A DNA stretch of 64,000 bases from Paenibacillus wynnii (GTDB lineage Bacteria; Bacillota; Bacilli; Paenibacillales; Paenibacillaceae). This document shows, piece by piece, positions 1 through 9,161 of this stretch. Both the position numbers and the translations under genes were made by a program. The DNA is taken from the NCBI RefSeq assembly GCF_000757885.1, contig NZ_JQCR01000002.1, positions 62,001-126,000 on the forward strand. Reading direction: 5' to 3'. Positions within the stretch are counted from its first letter, which is position 1. The number at the start of each line of letters is the position of its first letter. Under the pieces are notes generated by a model, which saw nothing but the letters and a program-made list of their open reading frames with translations, was not told the DNA's origin and did not search any database.

Positions 1-50
1 CTCTCCAATTAGAGTGAACTAAATATAGCCATTAGATTTTCTGGTGAGAA

Positions 51-187
51 GTCACGGAGAGGAATTTTGGAACTGGAGAAGCGTTAGCGTTCGCCTTTAT
101 AATCAGATTTCATCCGTAAAATACGGATAAAATAGAGAAATCTGATTATAACAGCGATCGGAGGTCCAAACATTCCACGCAGTTACG
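51..187. repeat. Dispersed structured repeat, copy A
   Basis: This stretch shares its layout with a second copy at 61341-61515. Both begin GT(C/A)ACGGAG and run into a segment reading TTTTGGAACTG. Both then show an AGCG(T/C)TAGCGT block, an inner imperfect hairpin built on AATC(T/C)G arms, an AACAGCG block, GTCCAA(C/A)ATTC and a final AGTTACG. The outer ends are weakly inverted (GTAAC with GTTAC). No reading frame explains it. It is probably a palindromic intergenic repeat or small MITE-like element; a structured RNA is the alternative. It lies directly upstream of the GH65 gene. Confidence 0.6.
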
Positions 188-257
188 CTCCATCACCAGG
201 TCTAATTCACATATTTTTATTCAATATAAACCCCTACTTATTAAAGGAGCGATTAAC

Positions 258-2576
258 GTGAAACAATACTTAACGATCGATGAATGGTCCATTATTGAGG
301 AATCCTTTGATTCTCAGACTCATGAGATTTCCGAAAGCGTGTTTAGTATCGGGAACGGTTATATGGGCGGCCGAGCCAACTTCGAGGAGCAATATAGCGG
401 TCGCAGTCTTCAAGGCAGTTATATGGCCGGGGTATATTACCCTGATAAAACCCGTGTAGGCTGGTGGAAGAACGGCTACCCGGAGTATTTTGCCAAAGTA
501 CTTAACAGCACCAACTGGATTGGTATTAACATAGAAATTGACGGTGTACAGCTGGATTTGGCTACGAGCACAGTTTCTGAGTTCCGCCGGCAACTGAATA
601 TGAAAGAGGGGACTCTCTCCCGCTGCTTCACAGCTACCCTTGAGGACGGTAAGATCGTCAGAGTGGAGAGCATCCGGTTTGTCAGCTTGGTTCGCCGTGA
701 GATCGGAGCTATCCGTTACTCTGTTATTCCCGTGAATTTTTCCGGTAATATTACTATTACTCCTTATCTGGACGGGGATATTAAGAATAAGGATGCCAAC
801 TATGATGAAAAGTTCTGGAATGAGGTTGAGAAGAAAGGCGAGGCTGACGGCGGATTTCTCACTTTAAAGACGAAAAAGCTCGACTTTCATGTTACTTCAG
901 CCATGGCTTTTGACATACTGGTGAACGGTGAGAAGCTTAACACAGAAGTGGAAGTTATTGAGCTAGAAAAATATGTAGCGAACAAAATCAACCTATCCGT
1001 ACAGGAAGGCGATCAGATAGTTATTTATAAATATGCCTCAAACGTTACCTCCAGAAATCATGGTCTCGGCCAACTCGTTGAAGCTGCCAAAACTACACTT
1101 CAACAAGCAAAAGAAGCGGGATTCTCCACTCTTTTGAAGGAACAAAATGAAGCATGGAGAGATAAGTGGAAGGAAAGCGACATTATCATCGAAGGTGATG
1201 CCTCTGCTCAGCAGGCTATTCGCTTTAATATTTTCCAACTGAATCAGACTTACAACGGTGAAGACGACCGTCTGAACATCGGACCGAAGGGCTTTACGGG
1301 TGAAAAATACGGCGGCAGCACCTATTGGGATACAGAAGCCTATTGTGTGCCTTTCTATCTTAGTACGGCTGACTCCTCTATTGCACGAAACCTGTTGATT
1401 TACCGATACAAGCATCTTGAAAAAGCAAAAGAAAATGCCCGCAAGCTCGGCTTCACTAAAGGCGCCTTGTACCCAATGGTAACGATGAATGGTGAAGAAT
1501 GCCATAATGAGTGGGAAATTACATTCGAGGAGATTCACCGGAACGGTGCGATCGCTCACGCCATTTTCAACTATGTGAATTACACCGGCGACAAAGCCTA
1601 TCTTGGACAATATGGTCTTGAAGTACTTGTGGAAATCTCCCGCTTCTGGGAAGAACGTGTTCACTATGTCCCTCATAAAGACAAATATGTAATGCTTGGT
1701 GTTACCGGACCGAACGAATATGAGAATAATGTCAACAACAACTGGTACACGAACCGGATGGCTTCTTGGACGATGGAATATACTTTGGAAGCTCTCGCTT
1801 ATCTGCAAGAAAATGAAAGCACACGGTATGCTGAGCTGTTAGAAAAGCTGGAGCTTCAGGAAACTGAAACCTCTAAATGGAATGATATCATTGCTAAAAT
1901 GTATTATCCTGCGGATGAAGAACAAGGTATCTTCTTGCAGCAGGATGGTTTTCTGGACAAAGAAATCATCCAAGTAAAAGATCTGAACCCAGAGAATTTG
2001 CCTCTGAATCAAAAATGGTCCTGGGATCGAATCTTGCGCTCATGCTTCATTAAACAAGCGGATGTCCTGCAAGGTTTATACTTCCTGGGTGATCGTTATG
2101 ATCTGGAGACCAAAAAACGGAATTTCGATTTCTATGAGCCGATAACCGTTCATGAATCCTCCCTCTCCCCTTGTATCCATGCGATTCTTGCCTGCGAACT
2201 CGGTTACAAAGAGAAGGCTTATGAAATGTATCTCCGCACTTCCAGACTGGATCTCGATAATTACAACAATGATACTGAGGACGGCTGTCATTCTACTAGT
2301 ATGGCCGGTACTTGGATGTCTATCGTACACGGCTTCGGCGGACTTCGCGTCCATGACGGCAGATTAACATTGAAGCCTTCGAATCCAGGCCACTGGAAAT
2401 CATATTCCTTCAAAATCATGTTCCGCGGCACACGACTTAAAGTAAGTGTTACCGACCTCAATGTCACGGTTTCGAATGAAACTGAAGTACCGGTTTACAT
2501 CACGATCTACGACAAGGAATTTACAGTAAACGGCCTGAGCAGTGTTACTGCCCCGGGAACCTCCGTTACAGCGTAA
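258..2576 (+). CDS. GH65 glycoside phosphorylase, maltose phosphorylase-like
   Basis: The 772-residue product is a family GH65 inverting phosphorylase, probably converting maltose and phosphate to beta-glucose-1-phosphate and glucose in the cytosol. The catalytic glutamate is Glu487 in the motif TGPNEYENNVNNNWYTNR, and the phosphate-loop region reads VHESSLSPCIHAI. The length fits the family. The start is a GTG preceded by AAAGGAG eight bases upstream. A GH13 glucosidase follows 71 bp downstream on the same strand, which supports maltose or malto-oligosaccharide use. Kojibiose, nigerose or trehalose phosphorylases share the fold, so substrate specificity is inferred, not seen. Confidence 0.85.
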   Translation: MKQYLTIDEWSIIEESFDSQTHEISESVFSIGNGYMGGRANFEEQYSGRSLQGSYMAGVYYPDKTRVGWWKNGYPEYFAKVLNSTNWIGINIEIDGVQLDLATSTVSEFRRQLNMKEGTLSRCFTATLEDGKIVRVESIRFVSLVRREIGAIRYSVIPVNFSGNITITPYLDGDIKNKDANYDEKFWNEVEKKGEADGGFLTLKTKKLDFHVTSAMAFDILVNGEKLNTEVEVIELEKYVANKINLSVQEGDQIVIYKYASNVTSRNHGLGQLVEAAKTTLQQAKEAGFSTLLKEQNEAWRDKWKESDIIIEGDASAQQAIRFNIFQLNQTYNGEDDRLNIGPKGFTGEKYGGSTYWDTEAYCVPFYLSTADSSIARNLLIYRYKHLEKAKENARKLGFTKGALYPMVTMNGEECHNEWEITFEEIHRNGAIAHAIFNYVNYTGDKAYLGQYGLEVLVEISRFWEERVHYVPHKDKYVMLGVTGPNEYENNVNNNWYTNRMASWTMEYTLEALAYLQENESTRYAELLEKLELQETETSKWNDIIAKMYYPADEEQGIFLQQDGFLDKEIIQVKDLNPENLPLNQKWSWDRILRSCFIKQADVLQGLYFLGDRYDLETKKRNFDFYEPITVHESSLSPCIHAILACELGYKEKAYEMYLRTSRLDLDNYNNDTEDGCHSTSMAGTWMSIVHGFGGLRVHDGRLTLKPSNPGHWKSYSFKIMFRGTRLKVSVTDLNVTVSNETEVPVYITIYDKEFTVNGLSSVTAPGTSVTA

Positions 2577-2591
2577 CTTTCTGACCATAAG

Positions 2592-2622
2592 ACCCGGAGC
2601 TTAGGCTTTCGGGTTTCTTTTT
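2592..2622 (+). terminator. Weak hairpin between the GH65 and GH13 genes
   Basis: ACCCG-g-AGC pairs with GCT-tt-CGGGT across a TTAG loop and is followed by TTTCTTTTT. The stem is bulged, so it may be a partial terminator or a processing site that sets the ratio of the two gene products. Confidence 0.45.
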
Positions 2623-2647
2623 ACATAAATTAAAGGAGTGACTAAGA

Positions 2648-4309
2648 ATGAATAAAGCCTTTTGGAAAGAAGCCGTTGTCTATCAAATTTACCCTCGCAG
2701 CTTCATGGACAGCAATGGTGACGGCATAGGTGATCTGCGAGGAATTATCTCCCGGCTGGATTACCTGCAGAAGCTTGGTGTCGATGTGGTCTGGTTATCA
2801 CCGGTATACAAGTCGCCAAATGATGATAACGGTTATGACATCAGCGATTACGAGGGTATTATGGATGAATTTGGTACCTTGAAGGACTGGGAGGAACTGC
2901 TTGCAGGCCTACATGACCGCGGCATCAAATTAATGATGGATCTTGTAATCAACCATTCCTCTGATGAACATGCCTGGTTTGCGGAGTCACGCTCCTCCAT
3001 AGACAACCCTTACCGTGATTACTACATTTGGCGTCCAGCCCAACCGGATGGCAGACTGCCTAATAACTGGAGCTCCATCTTTAGTGGTCCTGCATGGGAG
3101 CTAGATGAAACAACTGGTGAATACTACCTCCATCTGTTCTCACGTAAGCAACCTGATCTCAACTGGGAGAATCCGCGCTTACGCGAGGCACTATATAAGA
3201 TGATAAGCTTTTGGCTCGATAAAGGTGTAGATGGGCTGCGCATGGACGTCATCAATCTGATCTCCAAAACTCCCGGTCTTCCTTCAGCCGGAGAAGAAGA
3301 GCTGGACTGGGGCGGACAATATTTCATGAATGGCCCGCATGTACACGAGTATTTACAGGAAATGAATGAGCAGGTTCTTTCTAAATATGACATCATGACT
3401 GTTGGCGAGACTCCGGGGGCAACCGTAGACGATGCTATTTTGTATACTGGGGAGGATCGTAAAGAACTGCAAATGGTGTTCCAATTCGAGCATATGGATG
3501 TGGATTCAGGCCCCGGGGGCAAATGGGACGTGGTCCCTTGGACGCTGATTAATTTGCGCAACATTCTCCACAAATGGCAGAGCGGACTTGCCGAACAGGG
3601 CTGGAACAGTCTTTATCTGAATAATCATGATCAGCCGCGGATGGTATCACGGTTCGGAAATGACGGACAATACCGCGTAATATCGGCTAAAATGCTGGCT
3701 ACTCTGCTGCATACCCTAAAGGGAACTCCGTATATCTATCAAGGTGAAGAAATCGGTATGACCAATGTGAAATTCTCGGTACTTGAAGATTACCAGGATA
3801 TCGAGACTCATAATATGTATCGTGAAAAAGTAACCGTAGGCGGAGCGGATCATGAAACGATTCTGAACGCCATTCATGTGAAGGGCCGTGATAACGCGAG
3901 AACCCCAATGCAATGGAATGCGTCAGCAAATGCGGGTTTTACAGAGGGTACTCCGTGGCTGAAGCTTAATCCCAATTACAATGATATTAACGTAGAGCAA
4001 GCGTTGGCAGATCCGGAATCTATATTTTATTATTACCAAAAGCTAATCAAACTGCGCAAAGAGAATCCGATTATGGTCTATGGTAAATACGAATTATTGC
4101 TGCCAGAACATGAATATTTGTATGCCTACACCCGGTCTTTGGACAACGAAAAGTGGCTGGTGCTGCTTAATTTCAGTGATACTCCGCAAAGGGTTGATCT
4201 GCCTGAAGAACTGAAAACCGTTAACAGACTCATGATTAGTAATTATGAGGAATCTTCTGCTGAGTTAGAGACGCTTAGACCTTACGAAGCCAGAGTCTAT
4301 TCTTACTGA
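2648..4309 (+). CDS. malL: GH13 alpha-glucosidase (oligo-1,6-glucosidase type)
   Basis: The 553-residue cytosolic hydrolase belongs to GH13 and resembles oligo-1,6-glucosidase/MalL. All conserved regions are visible: DLVINHSSDEH (region I), GLRMDVINLI with nucleophile Asp200, VGETPG with acid/base Glu254, and NNHDQPR with Asp328. It should cleave alpha-1,4 or alpha-1,6 glucosides taken up as short oligosaccharides. The start has GGAG ten bases upstream. With the preceding GH65 gene it makes a two-enzyme module that splits disaccharides both by phosphorolysis and by hydrolysis. Exact linkage preference (maltose, isomaltose, sucrose or trulose-like sugars) cannot be read from the sequence. Confidence 0.85.
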   Translation: MNKAFWKEAVVYQIYPRSFMDSNGDGIGDLRGIISRLDYLQKLGVDVVWLSPVYKSPNDDNGYDISDYEGIMDEFGTLKDWEELLAGLHDRGIKLMMDLVINHSSDEHAWFAESRSSIDNPYRDYYIWRPAQPDGRLPNNWSSIFSGPAWELDETTGEYYLHLFSRKQPDLNWENPRLREALYKMISFWLDKGVDGLRMDVINLISKTPGLPSAGEEELDWGGQYFMNGPHVHEYLQEMNEQVLSKYDIMTVGETPGATVDDAILYTGEDRKELQMVFQFEHMDVDSGPGGKWDVVPWTLINLRNILHKWQSGLAEQGWNSLYLNNHDQPRMVSRFGNDGQYRVISAKMLATLLHTLKGTPYIYQGEEIGMTNVKFSVLEDYQDIETHNMYREKVTVGGADHETILNAIHVKGRDNARTPMQWNASANAGFTEGTPWLKLNPNYNDINVEQALADPESIFYYYQKLIKLRKENPIMVYGKYELLLPEHEYLYAYTRSLDNEKWLVLLNFSDTPQRVDLPEELKTVNRLMISNYEESSAELETLRPYEARVYSY

Positions 4310-4409
4310 TTCGAGAGTTCAGGAGCGTATCTCTGTCTTTATAAAGCACAAAATGACAGGTAAAGCTGCTAAACTTCATGATAGTATGGTATCAAAGGAG
4401 ATGGCGAAC

Positions 4410-5270
4410 TTGGAATGGCTTATTCGAATGAAGGACGCTTTGGAATACATGGAGAGCAAAATGGAAGATTCGCTGAATATAGAAGAGATAGCTAAGGTAG
4501 CCTGCTCCTCCACTTTTCACTTTCAGCGTATGTTCAATATGTTGACCGGGGTTACGGTCGCAGATTATATCCGTAAACGCAGATTAACATTAGCTGCTCA
4601 AGAGCTGACTATCTCTAATGCAAAAGTGATAGATGTGGCACTCAAATACGGATATGACTCTCCAGAGTCCTTTGCCAAAGCATTCCGCAAGGCTCACGGA
4701 ATTACACCCACTGCAGCCCGCGGGCAAGGTGTACCGCTCAAAGCCTTTCCCCGTCTCTCCTTCCATCTATCCTTGAAGGGAGATCAAGAAATGGACTACA
4801 AAGTGATTGAAAAAGGCACTTTTACAGTAATTGGCAAGTCATGGGAAGTTACATGCAGAGATGGTGAAAATTCACGCAGAATCCCTCAGATTTGGCAGGA
4901 AGTTAATGCGGACGGCACTTCCGATAAGATTATGGAAATCGGCGGGAAAGAAGATATTCTCGGTATTTGCATACAGATGGAACCTGCGAATGAGAATTTC
5001 TACTACTGGATCGCTGCGGAGAGCGGATCCGACAATGACCCTCAGGGCTTTGAGTCTACGGTAATTCCTGCTGCCACCTGGGCTGTTTTCACCTCCACAG
5101 GACCGATGCCGCATGCTATTCAGAATGTATGGAAACGTATTTATGAGGAATGGTTTCCTGCCACAGGCTATGAGCATACAGGCGGACCTGACTTTGAATT
5201 ATATCCTCCAGGGGATCCCGGAGCAGATGATTACCGCTGCGAGGTATGGATTCCGGTCAAGAAAAATTAA
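4410..5270 (+). CDS. AraC-family regulator with GyrI-like effector domain
   Basis: The N-terminal hundred residues carry two AraC-type helix-turn-helix units (NIEEIAKVACSSTFHFQRMF and IDVALKYGYDSPESFAKAF). The C-terminal 160 residues form a GyrI-like small-molecule-binding domain (VIEKGTFTVIGKSWEVT; ending in CEVWIPV). The best start is TTG at 4410, with AAAGGAG nine bases upstream, giving MEWLIRMKDALEYME, a typical opening for this family. The ATG at 4401 directly abuts the AAGGAG and is a poor start. The protein ends with a strong terminator. Its target and ligand are unknown; regulation of the upstream sugar genes is possible but not shown. Confidence 0.8.
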   Translation: MEWLIRMKDALEYMESKMEDSLNIEEIAKVACSSTFHFQRMFNMLTGVTVADYIRKRRLTLAAQELTISNAKVIDVALKYGYDSPESFAKAFRKAHGITPTAARGQGVPLKAFPRLSFHLSLKGDQEMDYKVIEKGTFTVIGKSWEVTCRDGENSRRIPQIWQEVNADGTSDKIMEIGGKEDILGICIQMEPANENFYYWIAAESGSDNDPQGFESTVIPAATWAVFTSTGPMPHAIQNVWKRIYEEWFPATGYEHTGGPDFELYPPGDPGADDYRCEVWIPVKKN

Positions 5271-5281
5271 TATTTCACCCT

Positions 5282-5319
5282 ACCACCCTTTCAAGATTTA
5301 ATGAAGGGGTGGTTTTTTG
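5282..5319 (+). terminator. Intrinsic terminator of the AraC-type gene
   Basis: CCACCCTTTCA pairs with TGAAGGGGTGG around a short AT-rich loop and is followed by TTTTTTG. Confidence 0.85.
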
Positions 5320-5321
5320 TT

Positions 5322-5348
5322 TTGCGAATAGTGAAACCTTGCTATAAT
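5322..5348 (+). promoter_or_regulatory. Sigma-A type promoter of degV
   Basis: TTGCGA at 5322-5327 and TATAAT at 5343-5348 are 15 bp apart. A TGC directly before TATAAT makes an extended -10, which tolerates the short spacer. The degV start lies 55 bp downstream. Confidence 0.6.
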
Positions 5349-5403
5349 AGAAGAATTATTGCGATTAATAACTGTATCTATGGAATGGGTAAAGGAGAAA
5401 TTC

Positions 5404-6264
5404 ATGTCTAATGTAAAAATATTCGCAGACAGCACTTCCGATTTGCCTCAGGGCTGGAAGGACACTTATGACATTGGCATTGTTCCGCTTTATGTAGTTT
5501 TTGAAGATCAGACCTACAAAGACGGCCTTGATATTACACCTGAAGCTGTGTATCGCCGAGTAGAAGCATCCGGTAATTTGCCAAAGACAGCAGCGCCCTC
5601 ACCGGCGGATTTCATGGCTGCCTTTACTCCAGTTATAGAAGCTGGACATGATATTGTATATATAAGTCTTTCCTCTTCTCTATCCTCCACTTACCAAAAC
5701 GCCCTGCTGGCTGCCGGGGAATATCCGGAAGGACGGATCAAGATTATTGACTCACGGACTTTGTGCGGCGGAATTGCTCTATTAGTCATGAAAGCCGTTC
5801 GCGCAGCTCAGAGCGGACTTAGTGCAGATGAAATTGCAAACCTTCTGGAACAGGATCGTGACCGGGTAGAGACTGAATTTGTTGTCGATACGCTAGATTA
5901 TTTATATATGGGTGGACGCTGCTCCGGTATGCAGAATTTCATCGGCAGCTTGCTCAAGATTCGGCCCATCCTTAGAATGGTCGAAGGTGCTATCGTACCT
6001 GTGAACAAAGTGCGCGGCAAGAAGGAGAAAGCGGTGGAGCAATTGCTTCAGAATGCACTGCCGAATATTGAACGTATGGATAAAGAACTGCTCATTATTG
6101 CCCACGCGCTGGCTGACGATGACGCTCAGTATCTACATAAGGCTCTGAAAGAAGCAACAGGTATTGATAATATCGCAATAATTCAGGCCGGCTGTGTAGT
6201 CGGCAGCCATTGCGGTCCGCAAACGGTTGGTCTTATGTATATACTTAAGCCTGATGCTGTGTAA
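5404..6264 (+). CDS. DegV family fatty-acid-binding protein
   Basis: The 286-residue DegV/EDD-fold protein binds a fatty acid and in Firmicutes can feed host or exogenous fatty acids to the FakA kinase. Visible family motifs are the N-terminal FADSTSDLP, the middle TAAPSPADF and SLSSSLSSTYQNA, and DTLDYLYMGGRCS. The ATG at 5404 is chosen because AAAGGAG lies six bases upstream; upstream in-frame codons lack a ribosome site. No fakA-like gene is next to it, so it is a stand-alone DegV of the kind several copies of which occur in these genomes. Confidence 0.85.
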   Translation: MSNVKIFADSTSDLPQGWKDTYDIGIVPLYVVFEDQTYKDGLDITPEAVYRRVEASGNLPKTAAPSPADFMAAFTPVIEAGHDIVYISLSSSLSSTYQNALLAAGEYPEGRIKIIDSRTLCGGIALLVMKAVRAAQSGLSADEIANLLEQDRDRVETEFVVDTLDYLYMGGRCSGMQNFIGSLLKIRPILRMVEGAIVPVNKVRGKKEKAVEQLLQNALPNIERMDKELLIIAHALADDDAQYLHKALKEATGIDNIAIIQAGCVVGSHCGPQTVGLMYILKPDAV

Positions 6265-6294
6265 TCATCCGCTGATTGTTTTTAAATTATGTCA

Positions 6295-6346
6295 CATCAA
6301 GAAACCTCCGATCCCTTATAACAAGGGCCTCGGAGGTTTCTTGATG
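6295..6346. terminator. Bidirectional terminator between degV and the PAS kinase
   Basis: CATCAAGAAACCTCCGA pairs perfectly with TCGGAGGTTTCTTGATG. A second small stem (CCCTT with AAGGG) sits at the tip. It separates two convergent genes. Confidence 0.7.
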
Positions 6347-6357
6347 TTCTCATGTTG

Positions 6358-8280
6358 TTACCAGGAAGCAGTAACTCCCACTTCTGATTCTTCTTTTGGA
6401 AAGGAGAGCATAAATCGGAAGGTAGACCCCCTATGCTCCTCACTCTCTACAAATATAGTACCGCCCATCAATTCCACAAGCTGCTTGGAAATTGCAAGTC
6501 CAAGTCCAGTCCCGCCATATTTCCGGTTAATGGTTGGATGTACCTGAGAAAAAGATTGAAATAACAAATTCAGCTTGTTAGCAGCAATACCTACTCCGGT
6601 ATCTCTCACGGAAAACTCCAATAGGTAGTCCGATGCATCCGGCAGTGGAATATTCTTCACCGAAAGAGTTACGCTTCCTTTCTCTGTGAACTTGAGGGCA
6701 TTCCCAACCAAATTAACAATAATTTGCCGTAATCTGCTCGGATCGGTTTTGATAATTTCAGGAACACTGGTATCCGCCCACCACCGCAGCGACAGCTTCT
6801 TCTCCTCCGCCTTAGGTGTAAATAGATCTACAATGCTGGATATCATTTCACGAAGATCGAACATCTCGGACTGAAGAGGCATTTTGCCTGCCTCCATTTT
6901 ACTGAAGTCCAGAATATCATTCAGAATATGCAGTAAGCTGTAGCTGCTGCTTCGCAAAATTTCAGTATAAGTACGTTGTTCCTCGCCAAGCTCCGTTTCG
7001 AGCAGGAGATCTGCCATTCCGATCATACCATTCATAGGTGTGCGGATTTCATGGCTCATCATAGCCAAGAAGTCTGACTTTGCCCGAGCGGCCTTCTCAG
7101 CGAACTCCTTAGCCCGAATGATCTCCCGTTCATTAGTGATATCGCTAAAAGCAACAACCGCCCCCTGAATCGCTCCGTTATTAATAATGGGAGAGACCCG
7201 ATAATTCACCAAAAAGCTTGTCCCGTCCTTACGCCAGAATACTTCCTCATCCATACTTCGTGTGACTCCATCGGAAATAGTCAGACTGATTGGAAACTCT
7301 TCCTTAGTATAATGGGAACCGTCATAACGAGTATGATGAATTAGGGAGTGGCTATGGATTCCTATAAATTCTTTGCGGGAGTATCCAAGCATCTCCATGG
7401 CAGCCGGATTGATAAAAATAGTATGTCCTTGAGTGTCGAGTCCAAAGATCCCCTCAGATACAGAATCCAGGATGAGACTATGCTGATCACTGAGCTCCCT
7501 GATCTGCTGCAGATTGCGCATATTTTCCGTAATATCAATGGCAACGCCATGAACGCCCTCCAGATGACCGTTTATCTTTATGGGAACATTGACTACATTT
7601 ATGAGAAGTGTATGACCGTCTTTATGGGTCAATTTTACTTCATGATGCCTGGGCTCTGAAACGGTGTCCAAATCATAGGATGACATCACTCGGTAACACT
7701 CATCCGGATGAATAAGATCATCAAAGAACTTTCCAAGCAATTCTTCTTTTGTAAATCCTGTAAGATGCTGCAGTCTGGCATTCACCTCTATAAACCTTCC
7801 CGATAGATCAAGTAAGAACACACTCGCAGGATTGTACTGGAAGAGTGACTTATAACGTTCCTTGCTCTCCTTCAGCTTATTCTGCGCTTTAACATGCTCC
7901 GTTATATCCTTGGCTAAACCATACACACCGACTACTTCGCCCTCAGCTTTTATAGGTACGTAGGTTATATCTGCTGTATGCAATTCTCCGCTTTTGTGAA
8001 TGAATTCAATAACAAATCGGGGGGATTGCCCCTCTACTGCCAAAGCAAAGTTGTACTTTTGTAAATCAATGCTCTCGGCCGTGTATGTTTCTTTGGCAGA
8101 TACTTCTTTCATTTCCTCAAAGGTATAGCCTGCCATCGCATGCGTTGAAACGTTCGTATCCACCAGATTCCCTTGTAAATCTAGAATGTAGATCGAATCT
8201 GGATGATTCATATATAAGGATTTAAAGGCGCCATCGGCCGATATCATTTCTTTTAAAATCAGAGTCTTGTCCTTGTACAC
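6358..8280 (-). CDS. Cytoplasmic histidine kinase with three PAS domains
   Basis: The 640-residue product has three PAS units (about residues 10-135, 136-260 and 262-390). These are followed by a HisKA dimerisation domain with SHEIRTPMNG and a HATPase with NLVGNALKF, DTGVGIA and GGTGLGLAIS. No membrane segment is present, so it senses an internal signal such as redox, ligand or light. GTG at 8280 is preferred as start because AGGGAGG lies nine bases upstream; a longer frame with ATG at 8316 lacks such a site. There is no receiver domain and no adjacent response regulator, so its partner lies elsewhere. It may be a sporulation-type phosphorelay kinase, but this is only a guess. Confidence 0.8.
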   Translation of the reverse strand: MYKDKTLILKEMISADGAFKSLYMNHPDSIYILDLQGNLVDTNVSTHAMAGYTFEEMKEVSAKETYTAESIDLQKYNFALAVEGQSPRFVIEFIHKSGELHTADITYVPIKAEGEVVGVYGLAKDITEHVKAQNKLKESKERYKSLFQYNPASVFLLDLSGRFIEVNARLQHLTGFTKEELLGKFFDDLIHPDECYRVMSSYDLDTVSEPRHHEVKLTHKDGHTLLINVVNVPIKINGHLEGVHGVAIDITENMRNLQQIRELSDQHSLILDSVSEGIFGLDTQGHTIFINPAAMEMLGYSRKEFIGIHSHSLIHHTRYDGSHYTKEEFPISLTISDGVTRSMDEEVFWRKDGTSFLVNYRVSPIINNGAIQGAVVAFSDITNEREIIRAKEFAEKAARAKSDFLAMMSHEIRTPMNGMIGMADLLLETELGEEQRTYTEILRSSSYSLLHILNDILDFSKMEAGKMPLQSEMFDLREMISSIVDLFTPKAEEKKLSLRWWADTSVPEIIKTDPSRLRQIIVNLVGNALKFTEKGSVTLSVKNIPLPDASDYLLEFSVRDTGVGIAANKLNLLFQSFSQVHPTINRKYGGTGLGLAISKQLVELMGGTIFVESEEHRGSTFRFMLSFPKEESEVGVTASW

Positions 8281-8410
8281 AGCCCACATCCTCCCTGCGT
8301 TCCCCCTAGAAATCACTCTAAGTCCTGCGAAATAAGTCTTTTCATGTATTAATATAGACGTTTTTATAATTTATTATATATCAAAATTGTATGGATTCGT
8401 ATCCGTTAAA

Positions 8411-8449
8411 AATAAAAAATAACCCCCGTCTACAATCATGACAGAGGTT
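8411..8449 (-). terminator. Terminator of the ABC exporter operon
   Basis: On the minus strand AACCTCTGTC pairs with GACGGGGGTT, followed by ATTTTTTATTTTT. Confidence 0.7.
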
Positions 8450-8462
8450 AAGGAATATTAGA

Positions 8463-9161
8463 TTAAGCAATGTCCTCAGTTTCCACCTTTCGGATGGATA
8501 AATAGGCAATACCAATGCCAAGCAAACCAAGGGATATCGATACTGCGGCCAGATTTCCTAGGCGGAATTGATCAAATCCGGAAGTGATTGTACTGACAAC
8601 AAGGACCGCTGTTACTATTGTAGCCGGGACTGATTTTTTGCGCATTCCCACGTACAGTGGAATTAATCCAATACCTGCGGCATACAGTGCACCCATTACG
8701 ATTGTATATAACTCGTTTGTTACTAGAGAAGCTGACAAATTACCCGGGATAATATTCACGAAATAATTAATACCGATGAGGATCCCTCCAAGTACTACAT
8801 CTGAGATCAGTATGGCCGCAAAGGTGAACAGGAACACGATGATTAGTTTGGCAGTCATCAGTTTTTTTCGGGGAATAGGGTACATAAACAGCAATGTAAC
8901 GGTGTTGTTCTTATACTCATCAATGACCAGTTTACATAGCAGCACCGAAGCAAAAATAATAAATACAGCTTTCACAAAAACGAACAAGGCGTCAAACAAT
9001 TCCTCATAGGAAGCAAAGGTAAGGTCACTCTCCCCTTGCTCTACAAAAATAATTAGAAGTATAAACGCAAGTAGCCCTAAGTTGGCATATAAGAAACCTT
9101 TGAGCATACCCGACAATTTATGTTTACGAATTTCAAGCGAAATCAGCTTAAGCAACGCCAT
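8463..9161 (-). CDS. ABC-2 type permease, BcrB-like
   Basis: The 232-residue membrane protein has about six hydrophobic segments, beginning LGLLAFILLIIFV after a basic N-terminus, as in ABC-2/BcrB-type permeases. Its start overlaps the end of the ATPase gene by 14 bp, so the two are translationally coupled and form one transporter. Together with the two-component genes upstream on the same strand it fits a peptide-antibiotic resistance or export module. Substrate is unknown. The family usually exports or removes bacitracin- or lantibiotic-like peptides from the membrane. Confidence 0.8.
   Translation of the reverse strand: MALLKLISLEIRKHKLSGMLKGFLYANLGLLAFILLIIFVEQGESDLTFASYEELFDALFVFVKAVFIIFASVLLCKLVIDEYKNNTVTLLFMYPIPRKKLMTAKLIIVFLFTFAAILISDVVLGGILIGINYFVNIIPGNLSASLVTNELYTIVMGALYAAGIGLIPLYVGMRKKSVPATIVTAVLVVSTITSGFDQFRLGNLAAVSISLGLLGIGIAYLSIRKVETEDIA

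Noticed and set aside
1038..1808. A 256-codon frame antisense to the GH65 gene
   Set aside because: It shadows conserved GH65 sequence and lacks a start context.
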